A stretch of DNA of 64,000 nt from Pseudomonas sp. Q1-7 (lineage in GTDB: Bacteria; Pseudomonadota; Gammaproteobacteria; Pseudomonadales; Pseudomonadaceae): assembly GCF_028010285.1 (NCBI RefSeq), contig NZ_CP116304.1, positions 3,984,501 through 4,048,500 of the forward strand, given 5' to 3'. The position numbers and the translations under genes are program-made. The notes beneath the pieces are model-generated. The model was not told where the DNA came from and did not search any database. It saw nothing but the letters and a program-made list of their open reading frames with translations. This document shows positions 56,055 through 63,708 of this stretch, piece after piece (within the stretch, counting starts at the first letter, position 1; every line of letters begins with the position of its first letter).

Positions 56055-59000
56055 ATGAACAAAAGCTATGCACTGATATGGAACCAGGCATTGGGCTGTT
56101 GGAACGTCGCCAGCGAAGGCACCCGTCGCCGGAGTAAATCCGGACGTGGAACGGTCGTGATCGCTGCCGGTATTTCGCTGCTGGGACTGCTGGGGCAATC
56201 CACCGCCTTCGCCCTGCCCGAGGGTGGCAAGATCGTTGCCGGCGACGGGGGGATTCAGATCTCCAACGACGGCAAGAACATGGTCATCGATCAACGCAGC
56301 GACAAGTTGATCGCCAACTGGAACGCATTCAGCGTCGGCCAGGACGAGCGCGTCAGCTTCCAGCAACCCGGCCAGAGCGCCATCGCCCTCAACCGCGTGA
56401 TCGGCAACAACGGCAGTGATATCCAGGGCCGCATCGATGCCAATGGCAAGGTCTTCCTGATCAACCCCAATGGCGTGGTCTTCGGCAAAACCGCCCAAGT
56501 CAACGTCGGTGGCCTGGTGGCTTCGACCCGCGACATCGCCGACAAGGACTTCCTCGAAGGCAACTACCACTTCAGCGGCAACTCCACCGCCGCCGTGAGC
56601 AACGCCGGCAACCTGACCGCCAGCGAAGGCGGCAGCATCGCCCTGCTGGGCGCCCAGGTCAGCAACAGCGGCGTGATCCGGGCGCAAATGGGCAGCGTGG
56701 CCCTTGGCGCGGGCAAAGACTTCACCGTTAACTTCGACGGCGACGGTCTGCTCAACCTGCAGGTGGACGCCAGCGCGGTGGATGCCCTGGCGTATAACGG
56801 CGGCCTGATCAAGGCCGACGGCGGCAGCGTGCTGATGACCGCCAGCAGTGCCGACAGCCTGCTCCGGACAGTGGTCAGCAACGAAGGCGTGATCGAAGCC
56901 CAGACCCTGCAGAACAAGTCCGGCAAGATCGTCCTGGATGGTGGCAGCCGGGGTATCGTCCGGGTTGCCGGCACCCAGGACGCCAGCGCCGTTGCCGGTG
57001 GCCTGGGCGACGGGGGCCTGGTGGAAAACCGTGGCGCCAACGTCGAGGTGCAATACAACGCCCAGGTGGACACCCGTGCCGAAAAGGGCAAAACCGGCAC
57101 GTGGAAGATTCGCTCGAACAATGTGGTCGTCGCCAAGGCGGAGAATCCACCCGCCCCCGACAAGTCGCGTGGCCTGATCATCAATGGCGGTATCTCGGGC
57201 AATACCGGGAAGGGTGGCGGGAACGGCGTAAACGTCGGCATCGGCATCGGTAAGCCCGGCAAAAACGGCGTGGGCGTAATCATCGGTGGTGGCAACTCCA
57301 GCAATGCGGTTGTCGCCAAGGCGGAGAATCCACCCGCCCCCGACAAGTCGCGCGGCCTGATCATCAATGGCGGTATCGAGGGCAATACCGGGACGGGTGG
57401 CGAGAACGGCGTAGACGTCGGCATCGGCATCGGTAAGCCCGGCGAAAACGGCGTGGGCGTAATCATCGGTGGTGGCAACACCGTCAATGGAAAAAGCGAC
57501 ACCGACACCACCGCGGGGCCGACCCTGCACGCCGATACCCTGGCCAGGAACCTGGCCACCACCCACATCGAACTGACCGGTACCCAAGGCGACGTGAAGG
57601 TGGAGGCACCGGTGGCCTGGAACAGCGGCAACACCCTCAGCCTTTCCGCCGAAAACGGCAGCGTCCTGGTGAATGGTGACCTGAAGGCGAGCGGCGACCA
57701 GGCTGGCCTGAAACTGAACGCCCGCGACGGCATCCAGCTGAATGCCGATGTCGCCCTCACCGGCCGGGGCGCGAGCCTGGAACTGAACCATCACAGCGGC
57801 TACAGCATCAAGGCTGGCAAGTCGGTGACCCTGTCCGGTTCGGGCGCCGAGTTCCGCGCCAACGGCCAGGACTACAAGGTGGTGCAGAGCCTCAAGCAGC
57901 TGAGCGAGATCGCGGACGACATGAACGGTCGCTACGTGCTGGGCGCCGCGATTGTGGGCCAAGGAAGCTTCACCACCATCGGCGATGGCAAGGCCTTCAG
58001 CGGCAAACTCGATGGCCTGGGCAACACCATCAGCAACCTGGACATCTACTCCACCGGTTCCACCGTTGGCCTGTTCGGCGTGAACAAGGGGGAAATCGGC
58101 AACCTGAACCTGGAGCGCGTATCGGCCAGCGGTGCGGCTTCCCGCGGCTTCGACACCCAGGTCGGCACCCTGGTCGGGCAGAACGAAGGCGTCATCCGCA
58201 ACGTCCATGCCAAGGACGTCCAGGTGACCGGCGCGCGAAACAACAATGCGCTCGGTGGCCTGGTCGGCACCAACCTGGGTGGCACCATCGCCAACTCGTC
58301 CGCCAGCGGCACCGTGGTCGGTGACGGCAAAACCTACGCCATGGGCGGACTGGCAGGACAGAACCTGTCCTCTTCCCAGGGTGCTGGAGCGATCGCCAAC
58401 AGCAGTGCGGATGTCAGCTTCTTGGGACAAATGAGCAGGAACGGCTACGGCACCGGCGGCCTGGTCGGCTACAACAAGGGCGGGGTAGTGAGCAACTCCT
58501 CCAGCACCGGCGCCATCCGGCTCTTCGGCAACCAACTGGCCTTGGGTGGTCTGGTCGGCCAGAACCACGAAGGCGCCATCGCCAACTCCAGCTCCAGCAC
58601 CGACGTAACCGGCGGCAAAAACAGCAATCTCGGCGGCCTGGTCGGCGTCAACCGTTACGGCACGATAGCCAACTCTCAAGCCAGCGGTCGGGTGATCGGC
58701 AACGGCGCGGACAGCGTTGGCGGCCTGGTCGGCAACAACCTGGGTGGCACCATCACCAACAGTTCGGCGAACGGCACGGTGTCCGACGCGAACGGCAGCA
58801 GCCTGGGTGGGCTGGTCGGGCAAAGCCAGAACGGCCTGATGACCAACGTCTCGACATCCGGCTACGTAGCCGGCGGCTCGAAGGCCAGTGTCGGCGGCCT
58901 GGTGGGCTACAGCCGCAATACCTCCATCACCAACGCGTCCTCCAGCACCGCCAGTATTTCCGGCGGTGCCGACGCCCATGTGGGAGGACTGGTGGGCTAC

Positions 59001-59432
59001 AGCTGGAATAGCGCCATCGCCAACGCCTCGTCCTCCAACTTCGTGGCCGGCGGAAATGGAAGTCATGTCGGCGGCCTGGTCGGCACCCTTCAGGGCGGCA
59101 GGATCAACAACGCATCCGCCGGTGGCAGCATCAGTGGTGGAAACAACGCTCGGGCCGGTGGCCTGGTGGGGATGAACAACGGCGAGATCACCAACGCCAA
59201 CGCATCCGGCCGAGTTAGCGGCGGCCAAAAGGCCCAACTGGGTGGCCTGGTGGGGCAGAACCGCGGTTGGATCCAGCAGTCTTCGGCCGGCGGCCATGTC
59301 GAAGGTTATCCTGGCCAGATCTATGGCGGGCTGGTCGGCATGGACTACACGCCCCGGCGGCAGCAGCTCAACTCCACTTACGGCGACGCGGCCAGTATTC
59401 CGATGACCGGCAGCAAGTACCTTCCCTTCTAA
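56055..59432 (+). CDS. Two-partner secretion exoprotein with GLUG repeats (TpsA, FHA-like adhesin)
   Basis: Large secreted adhesin-like protein (1125 aa), partner of the upstream TpsB. Residues 1-28 form an extended signal-peptide region (MNKSYALIWNQALGCWNVAS), followed by a hydrophobic core (33-54). The TPS haemagglutination domain (55-about 300) carries the NPNG motif at 137-140 (INPNGVVFG). After two 61-residue repeats and a linker there are about 15 GLUG-type repeats (GGLVG...IANSS). AGAGGA precedes the ATG at 7-nt spacing. It starts 52 bp after tpsB; a hairpin follows the stop. Confidence 0.92.
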   Translation: MNKSYALIWNQALGCWNVASEGTRRRSKSGRGTVVIAAGISLLGLLGQSTAFALPEGGKIVAGDGGIQISNDGKNMVIDQRSDKLIANWNAFSVGQDERVSFQQPGQSAIALNRVIGNNGSDIQGRIDANGKVFLINPNGVVFGKTAQVNVGGLVASTRDIADKDFLEGNYHFSGNSTAAVSNAGNLTASEGGSIALLGAQVSNSGVIRAQMGSVALGAGKDFTVNFDGDGLLNLQVDASAVDALAYNGGLIKADGGSVLMTASSADSLLRTVVSNEGVIEAQTLQNKSGKIVLDGGSRGIVRVAGTQDASAVAGGLGDGGLVENRGANVEVQYNAQVDTRAEKGKTGTWKIRSNNVVVAKAENPPAPDKSRGLIINGGISGNTGKGGGNGVNVGIGIGKPGKNGVGVIIGGGNSSNAVVAKAENPPAPDKSRGLIINGGIEGNTGTGGENGVDVGIGIGKPGENGVGVIIGGGNTVNGKSDTDTTAGPTLHADTLARNLATTHIELTGTQGDVKVEAPVAWNSGNTLSLSAENGSVLVNGDLKASGDQAGLKLNARDGIQLNADVALTGRGASLELNHHSGYSIKAGKSVTLSGSGAEFRANGQDYKVVQSLKQLSEIADDMNGRYVLGAAIVGQGSFTTIGDGKAFSGKLDGLGNTISNLDIYSTGSTVGLFGVNKGEIGNLNLERVSASGAASRGFDTQVGTLVGQNEGVIRNVHAKDVQVTGARNNNALGGLVGTNLGGTIANSSASGTVVGDGKTYAMGGLAGQNLSSSQGAGAIANSSADVSFLGQMSRNGYGTGGLVGYNKGGVVSNSSSTGAIRLFGNQLALGGLVGQNHEGAIANSSSSTDVTGGKNSNLGGLVGVNRYGTIANSQASGRVIGNGADSVGGLVGNNLGGTITNSSANGTVSDANGSSLGGLVGQSQNGLMTNVSTSGYVAGGSKASVGGLVGYSRNTSITNASSSTASISGGADAHVGGLVGYSWNSAIANASSSNFVAGGNGSHVGGLVGTLQGGRINNASAGGSISGGNNARAGGLVGMNNGEITNANASGRVSGGQKAQLGGLVGQNRGWIQQSSAGGHVEGYPGQIYGGLVGMDYTPRRQQLNSTYGDAASIPMTGSKYLPF
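57126..57491 (+). repeat. 183-bp tandem duplication inside the TpsA gene
   Basis: Two consecutive 183-bp units (57126-57308 and 57309-57491) encode near-identical 61-residue blocks of the type VVAKAENPPAPDKSRGLI...GVGVIIGGGN. They differ at only a few codons, so the duplication looks recent relative to the surrounding divergent repeats. Confidence 0.9.
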
Positions 59433-59440
59433 CCTGACCC

Positions 59441-59468
59441 GCGGCCCGGCATGTCCTTGTCGGGCCGC
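59441..59468 (+). terminator. Stem-loop after the TpsA gene
   Basis: GCGGCCCG and CGGGCCGC pair perfectly around a 12-nt loop, 8 bp past the TpsA stop. It is followed by a pyrimidine-rich but not T-only tract. Confidence 0.6.
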
Positions 59469-59487
59469 CCTTCCCCCGTCCATAAAC

Positions 59488-59561
59488 GAAGCCCTGTCCG
59501 CAACCGCGGGCTCGGCGCATCACGCGCCCTGGCCCTGGTTCAGCCAAGCGGACAGGGCTTC
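59488..59561. repeat. 14-bp inverted repeat between convergent genes
   Basis: GAAGCCCTGTCCGC (59488-59501) and GCGGACAGGGCTTC (59548-59561) are perfect reverse complements 46 bp apart, with an inner GGCGC/GCGCC stem. The 312-bp gap 59433-59744 contains this, the hairpin before it and the 9-bp repeat after it, and no gene. Confidence 0.75.
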
Positions 59562-59637
59562 CCTTCGCCCAGGTACAGGCAAGGCCCGATAACGAGCCCT
59601 TTCCGAACTCTGCTGACGCACGCTGCACACCAGCGGC

Positions 59638-59679
59638 ATGCCGCCTATGCCGCCTATGCCGCCTATGCCGCCTATGCCG
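59638..59679. repeat. 9-bp tandem repeat
   Basis: Four perfect ATGCCGCCT units and a partial fifth. The translations (Met-Pro-Pro or Gly-Ile-Gly runs) are not convincing protein, and no gene is assigned. Confidence 0.85.
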
Positions 59680-59744
59680 GCGAGCGTGGTGAGGCGGCAG
59701 GCCGTGGAAATCGGACCTGCCTCCTGTGTCCACACACAAGGTTC

Positions 59745-60755
59745 TCAGTTGTACGACAGGCTGAAGGTGAGGGCGCCGTTAGCCGTGCCCGGTGACACCC
59801 GATTTCCTGTCTGGATATAACGCGCTGCCAAGCCGATTGCATTGACGCCACTGTGAGTCACGCCCATGTCACGGGGTTTCCCCAGCGGGATCGGGGTGTT
59901 GTCCGCCGCATCGAGAATCTGGATGCCCACACCCGCCGCAGTGGAAGACGACGTCAGCGAAATGGTGCCTTCCCAGCCAGCGACTTGGTGGGTGGCATCC
60001 AGGTTCAGCTTCATCGAAGCACCCTGGTCGCACTCCAGGCTGAGGGAGAAGGGGACCTGCCGCGAGGTACTGCCCGGAGCGTGGAACTGGCTTGCCTGGA
60101 CGCGGTCCATGGGCACGTTGATGCTGCTTTTCGTCAGGTTGCAGGCTGCCGTCTCAATCTGGACCGGGGAGAACGAATAAGAAAACAAGGGTTTCCGGTA
60201 GAGCCCGCCCACGAACGAGTCGGGTTCGACCGAGACCTTGAAGTCGGGAAAGCTGATGATACGGTCCTGACCAATGTTGCGGGTCTTGACCAGTTTGAAC
60301 ACCTGCCTGATCCAATAGGTCTTCTGGCCTCCCAGGTAAGGAAACGAAACCGTCGGACGCGGCGTGGTGCTGTTCAGGCTGCTTCCGCTCATCACGAAGG
60401 CCCCCGACTCATTTGGAGTCTCCAGCGTCCAGTGGAGGCCAATCCCAGAGACCGTCGTGTCCAGATAGATGCTATCGGACGTCCTGCTCGGGTTGTTCTT
60501 GTCTTTGAAAATCTCGGCCCTTCTGCCGGTCGGATACCACTTGTTGTTGCACTCTATGGTGCTCGATATTTCCGTACTGGCCAGTTCGTCGCCTGCTTTG
60601 GCAGTGGGCGGAATAACGAGTCTGTCTGGAAACTTGATGACCAGCGGTGACGTGCTTGTGGGCCAGCAGACGTCGTCCAGCGCCGCCTGGGCGCCGCTTG
60701 AAAGAGCGAGCAGGTAGAGCGGGAGAAACCTTGCAGCGGGTACCTGTCTGATCAT
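59745..60755 (-). CDS. Fimbrial adhesin/tip-pilin-like protein (chaperone-usher type)
   Basis: Probably a secreted fimbrial subunit. The 336-aa precursor has a Sec signal (MIRQVPAARFLPLYLLALSSGAQA, cut before ALDDVCW), an N-terminal adhesin-like domain (about 30-195) and a C-terminal pilin domain. The pilin domain has a Cys pair (ETAACNLT; SLECDQGA) and the beta-strand end GALTFSLSYN, as in CupB6/FimH-like tip proteins. GGAG lies 7 nt before the ATG. No usher, chaperone or major pilin is nearby, so it is an orphan or depends on a remote system. It converges with the TpsA gene. Confidence 0.75.
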   Translation of the reverse strand: MIRQVPAARFLPLYLLALSSGAQAALDDVCWPTSTSPLVIKFPDRLVIPPTAKAGDELASTEISSTIECNNKWYPTGRRAEIFKDKNNPSRTSDSIYLDTTVSGIGLHWTLETPNESGAFVMSGSSLNSTTPRPTVSFPYLGGQKTYWIRQVFKLVKTRNIGQDRIISFPDFKVSVEPDSFVGGLYRKPLFSYSFSPVQIETAACNLTKSSINVPMDRVQASQFHAPGSTSRQVPFSLSLECDQGASMKLNLDATHQVAGWEGTISLTSSSTAAGVGIQILDAADNTPIPLGKPRDMGVTHSGVNAIGLAARYIQTGNRVSPGTANGALTFSLSYN

Positions 60756-60916
60756 GACGAACTCCGGTGTAGAGGAAGTCGTCGATCGTAGAAGAGCGGT
60801 CGACCCGTTTATTGGCCGGATTACCCATACAGGTTGTAGTTAATTTCCCAAATCCACTGCCGCCGACTCAATGACGGGTGATGGGTATCCCGTCAATCCC
60901 CACCGCGCAGGGAATT

Positions 60917-60979
60917 CCCGGATTTCATCCGAGCTACGAATCCAGCCATCGGTGGGTATCGCCGGGCTACGCCCTATCC
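60917..60979. repeat. Pseudomonas-type intergenic repeat motif
   Basis: CCCGGATTTCATCCGAGCTACG (split here: CCCGGATTTCATCC then GAGCTACG) and the nearby GCCGGGCTACGCCC resemble the dispersed CCGGAT-rich intergenic elements of Pseudomonas. The two parts share GGCTAC/AGCTAC ends. Confidence 0.4.
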
Positions 60980-60989
60980 CCTCGAACAC

Positions 60990-61265
60990 TCACTGCGCCA
61001 GCGGGTACAGCCGCTCGTCGAACTGATCGAGGCGCGGAAACTGCAACGGTGTATCCGCCTCCAGTCCCTGCAGGCGCGCCTGGTAGGCCCGCAGGAAATC
61101 CTGGCGGGCTTCGTTGCTGATGTAAGGCACATGCCAGGCCACGAAGGGCGGTAGCACCTCCAGGCCGACATAGGCCAGCGTGCCCCGCAGCATGTCTTCC
61201 AGCGGGCCGTGAATCGCGCCCTCGCCAAACATGTGCTCGCGCCCGCCGAGGGTCAGGGTCGCTGT
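60990..61265 (-). pseudogene. 3' remnant of an NAD(P)H dehydrogenase (quinone)/KefF-type flavodoxin-fold gene
   Basis: About 91 codons on the minus strand read TLTLGGREHMFGEGAIHG then PLEDMLRGTLAYVGLEVLPP and continue to ...RLYPLAQ. This fits the C-terminal half of the Gly-rich family of NAD(P)H:quinone reductases (IHGPLEDML, LPPFVAWHVPYIS). An in-frame TGA (61268-61266) closes the reading frame upstream, and the N-terminal flavin-binding half is absent because ohr begins divergently about 90 bp away. Likely a truncated, non-functional relic; a short internal start at 61232 is possible but lacks the fold. Confidence 0.75.
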
Positions 61266-61359
61266 TCATCGACGGGCTGACCTTCAGTCAGCCGGGCGCA
61301 ATGACGCGGCGTCCCTTGGCTAGGCTTAGGTGTCTCTGCCACCACCCCGGAGACTTGCC

Positions 61360-61785
61360 ATGCCCATCGAAAAAGCCCTATACACCGCCCACGCCGAAGC
61401 CTACGGCGGCCGCGAAGGCCGCGCCGTATCGTCCGACGGCATACTCGACGTGAAGCTGACCACACCCAAGGAGCTGGGCGGTGCGGGCGGCGACGGCACC
61501 AATCCCGAGCAATTGTTCGCCGCCGGCTACTCGGCCTGCTTCCTCGGCGCCATCAAGTTCGTCGCCGGCAAGGAGAAGATCACCCTGAGCGAGGACACCT
61601 CTATAGAAGGCGCGGTGGGCATCGGCACCCTGCCCACGGGCTTCGGCATCGAGGTGGAGCTGAAGATATCCCTGCCCGGGCTGGACAAGCAGGCGGCCAG
61701 GGATCTGGTGGACAAAGCCCACATCGTCTGCCCCTACTCCAACGCCACGCGCGGCAATATCAACGTGACCCTGACCCTGGTATAG
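61360..61785 (+). CDS. ohr: Organic hydroperoxide resistance protein Ohr
   Basis: Thiol peroxidase that reduces organic hydroperoxides using lipoyl-linked reductant. The 141-aa protein has both active-site cysteines, Cys60 (GYSACFLGA) and Cys124 (IVCPYSNATRGN), and an Arg at position 18 (GGREGR), as in the family. The start is ATG 61360 (MPIEKALYTA), with CGGAG about 8 nt upstream. No ohrR regulator is in the window. It lies in the accessory insert, opposite to cheR. Confidence 0.95.
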   Translation: MPIEKALYTAHAEAYGGREGRAVSSDGILDVKLTTPKELGGAGGDGTNPEQLFAAGYSACFLGAIKFVAGKEKITLSEDTSIEGAVGIGTLPTGFGIEVELKISLPGLDKQAARDLVDKAHIVCPYSNATRGNINVTLTLV

Positions 61786-61801
61786 GGACGCGCCGGAAAG
61801 C

Positions 61802-61828
61802 AGAAGGGAGGCCACTGGCCTCCCTTCT
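61802..61828. terminator. Bidirectional terminator between ohr and cheR
   Basis: AGAAGGGAGGCC and GGCCTCCCTTCT form a perfect 12-bp stem with a 3-nt loop. A TTATTT tract follows on the plus strand (ohr) and a pyrimidine tract on the minus strand (cheR). It touches the cheR TAA stop. Confidence 0.88.
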
Positions 61829-62655
61829 TATTTCACCTTGTAGATGATCCCCGGACTGCACTGGACCATCTGGTAGAGGTCCGGCAGGCCATTGAGCGCC
61901 TCGGACGCGCCGAGGAACAGATAGCCGCCTGGTTTCAGGGTGGCATGGATGCGGGTGAGGATGTCCTTCTTCACCTCGGCGGAGAAGTAGATCAGCACAT
62001 TGCGGCAGAAGACGATGTCGAACTTGCCCAGCGCGGCGTAGCTGTCCAGCAAGTTCAGCGGGCGGAACTCCACGCGGCTGCGGATGGCCGGCTTCACCGC
62101 CCAGCGCCCCGGCCCCTTGGGATCGAAGTAGCGGGCCAGGCGTTCCTGGGACAGGCCGCGGCCCATGGCCAGGCTGTCGTACTCGCCGGAACGGCAGGCC
62201 GCCAGCATCGAGGAGGACAGGTCCGTGGCGACGATACGCGCCCCGGCCTTCAGTTGCCCGAGGTTGATCTTCTCGAATTCGTCGATCGCCATGGAGATGG
62301 AGAACGGTTCCTGCCCCGAGGAACTGGCCGCCGACCAGATTCGCAGCGGCTGGTTCGGACTGGCCTTGATCAGCTCGGGCAGCACCCGGCTCTTCAACAC
62401 TTCGAAGGGGTAGGTGTCGCGAAACCAGAGGGTTTCGTTGGTGGTCATGGCGTCGATGACCTGCTCGCGCAGGCCGCCATGGGAAAAACCCTGGATGCGC
62501 TGCGTCAGTTCGCCCAGGGTCTTGATGCCGTTCTGCTCCATCAGCTTGTTCAGCCGACTGGAGACCAGATACTGCTTGTTGCTGCCCAGCAGGATGCCGC
62601 AGGACTTTTCCAGGAAAACCCGGAACTGCTCGAAATCCACATTGCCTGAAGACAC
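61828..62655 (-). CDS. cheR: Chemoreceptor methyltransferase CheR
   Basis: Transfers methyl from SAM to receptor glutamates; opposes CheB. The 275-aa protein has the N-terminal helical domain (1-75), a SAM-binding core (IWSAASSSGQEPFSISM with the Gly/Glu motif) and FDIVFCRNVLIYF, the beta-alpha hallmark of CheR. The start is GTG 62655 (MSSGNVDFEQF), with GAGG upstream. It follows cheV by 43 bp and ends at a bidirectional terminator, so it does not run on into flgB. Confidence 0.96.
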   Translation of the reverse strand: MSSGNVDFEQFRVFLEKSCGILLGSNKQYLVSSRLNKLMEQNGIKTLGELTQRIQGFSHGGLREQVIDAMTTNETLWFRDTYPFEVLKSRVLPELIKASPNQPLRIWSAASSSGQEPFSISMAIDEFEKINLGQLKAGARIVATDLSSSMLAACRSGEYDSLAMGRGLSQERLARYFDPKGPGRWAVKPAIRSRVEFRPLNLLDSYAALGKFDIVFCRNVLIYFSAEVKKDILTRIHATLKPGGYLFLGASEALNGLPDLYQMVQCSPGIIYKVK

Positions 62656-62698
62656 TAAGGGCGCCTCACCGATCTGTATCCATGTCAGGGGGCCGGCC

Positions 62699-63631
62699 TC
62701 AGCCCCCGTCCGTTACCTTGATGCGTTCCACGACCCGTGCCGCGAGGTCGTCCGGCTTGAACTTGGCAAGGAAGTCATCCGCCCCCACCTTTTTCACCAT
62801 CGCCTGGTTGAACACACCGGAAAGCGAAGTATGCAGGAGGATATGCAGCTTCTGCATGCGTGGATCGTTGCGGATTTCCGCCGTCAGCGTGTAGCCGTCC
62901 ATCTCCGGCATCTCGATGTCGGAAACGATCATCAGCAGTTCCTGCTCCGGCGCCTTGCCCTCCTCCACCATTCCGCGCAGGTAGTCGTAGGCCTGGCGCC
63001 CATCGTTGAGGGCCTTGACCTCCACACCGACGGTTTCCAGGCAGCGCATCACCTGTTTGCGCGCCACCGAGGAGTCGTCGACGATCAGGACCCGCTTGCT
63101 GACCGCCTTGCTCTGGGTCTCGATATCGACAACGCCTTCGGACACCACCTCGGAGGTCGGCGCCACTTCGGCGAGAATCTTCTCGACATCGATGATTTCC
63201 ACCAGTTGCTTGTCGACCCGGGTCACGGCCGTCAGGTAATGCTCGCGGCCGGTTCCCTTGGGTGGCGGATGGATCTCCTCCCAGTTCATGTTGACGATGC
63301 GCTCCACCGAGCGCACCAGGAAACCCTGCACCTTGGTGTTGTATTCCGTAATGATGACGAAGCTGTTCTTCAGGTCATCCAGGCCTCTGCGCCCAGTCGC
63401 CATGGACAGGTCGAGAATCGGAATGGTACCCCCACGGATATTGGCGACCCCGCGTACCACCGGGCTGGACTTGGGCATCAGGGTGAGACGGGGGCACTGC
63501 AGCACCTCCTTCACCTTGAACACGTTGATCCCGTAGAGCTGCGATCCATCGAGACGGAACAACAGCAGCTCCAGGCGGTTCTGCCCGACCAGTTGGGTAC
63601 GCTGGTTAACCGAATCCAAAACACCGGCCAT
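62699..63631 (-). CDS. cheV: Chemotaxis coupling protein CheV
   Basis: Adaptor that couples receptors to CheA and is itself phosphorylated. The 310-aa protein has a CheW-like domain (about 10-165; LFRLDGSQLYGINVFKVKEVL) joined to a receiver domain (about 180-310) with Asp in IVSDIEMPEMDG and Lys in FLAKFKPDD. The start is ATG 63631 (MAGVLDSVNQ), with AGGAG at 8-nt spacing; an extension to 63655 is not needed. It is divergent from flgA. Confidence 0.96.
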   Translation of the reverse strand: MAGVLDSVNQRTQLVGQNRLELLLFRLDGSQLYGINVFKVKEVLQCPRLTLMPKSSPVVRGVANIRGGTIPILDLSMATGRRGLDDLKNSFVIITEYNTKVQGFLVRSVERIVNMNWEEIHPPPKGTGREHYLTAVTRVDKQLVEIIDVEKILAEVAPTSEVVSEGVVDIETQSKAVSKRVLIVDDSSVARKQVMRCLETVGVEVKALNDGRQAYDYLRGMVEEGKAPEQELLMIVSDIEMPEMDGYTLTAEIRNDPRMQKLHILLHTSLSGVFNQAMVKKVGADDFLAKFKPDDLAARVVERIKVTDGG

Positions 63632-63680
63632 GACCAGACTCCTGTTACAAGTCATTCGAACGCCCGCCTCAGACTAGCAG

Positions 63681-63700
63681 GCGGCACGACCCTTGCTTAT
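63681..63700 (+). promoter_or_regulatory. Sigma54-like promoter upstream of flgA
   Basis: Plus-strand CGGCACGACCCTTGCTT has GG (63683-63684) and GC (63695-63696) 10 bp apart and TTGCT. The start site would fall at about 63707, nearly on the first flgA ATG (63709), so the ATG at 63742 may be the real start. Confidence 0.7.
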
Positions 63701-63708
63701 GAATTTGC

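Noticed and set aside
56025-59483. 1152-aa minus-strand open frame opposite the TpsA gene
   Set aside because: Shadow of the repeat-rich TpsA coding strand; low-complexity Ala/Val/Asp text with no recognisable motif, while TpsA has a clear TPS domain.
59638-59735. Met-Pro-Pro or Gly-Ile-Gly repeat frames over the 9-bp repeat
   Set aside because: Low-complexity translation of a tandem repeat with no ribosome binding site or family match.
53896-61827. Transposase, integrase or tRNA attachment site at the insert
   Set aside because: None was seen on either strand; no target-site duplication could be identified by eye.
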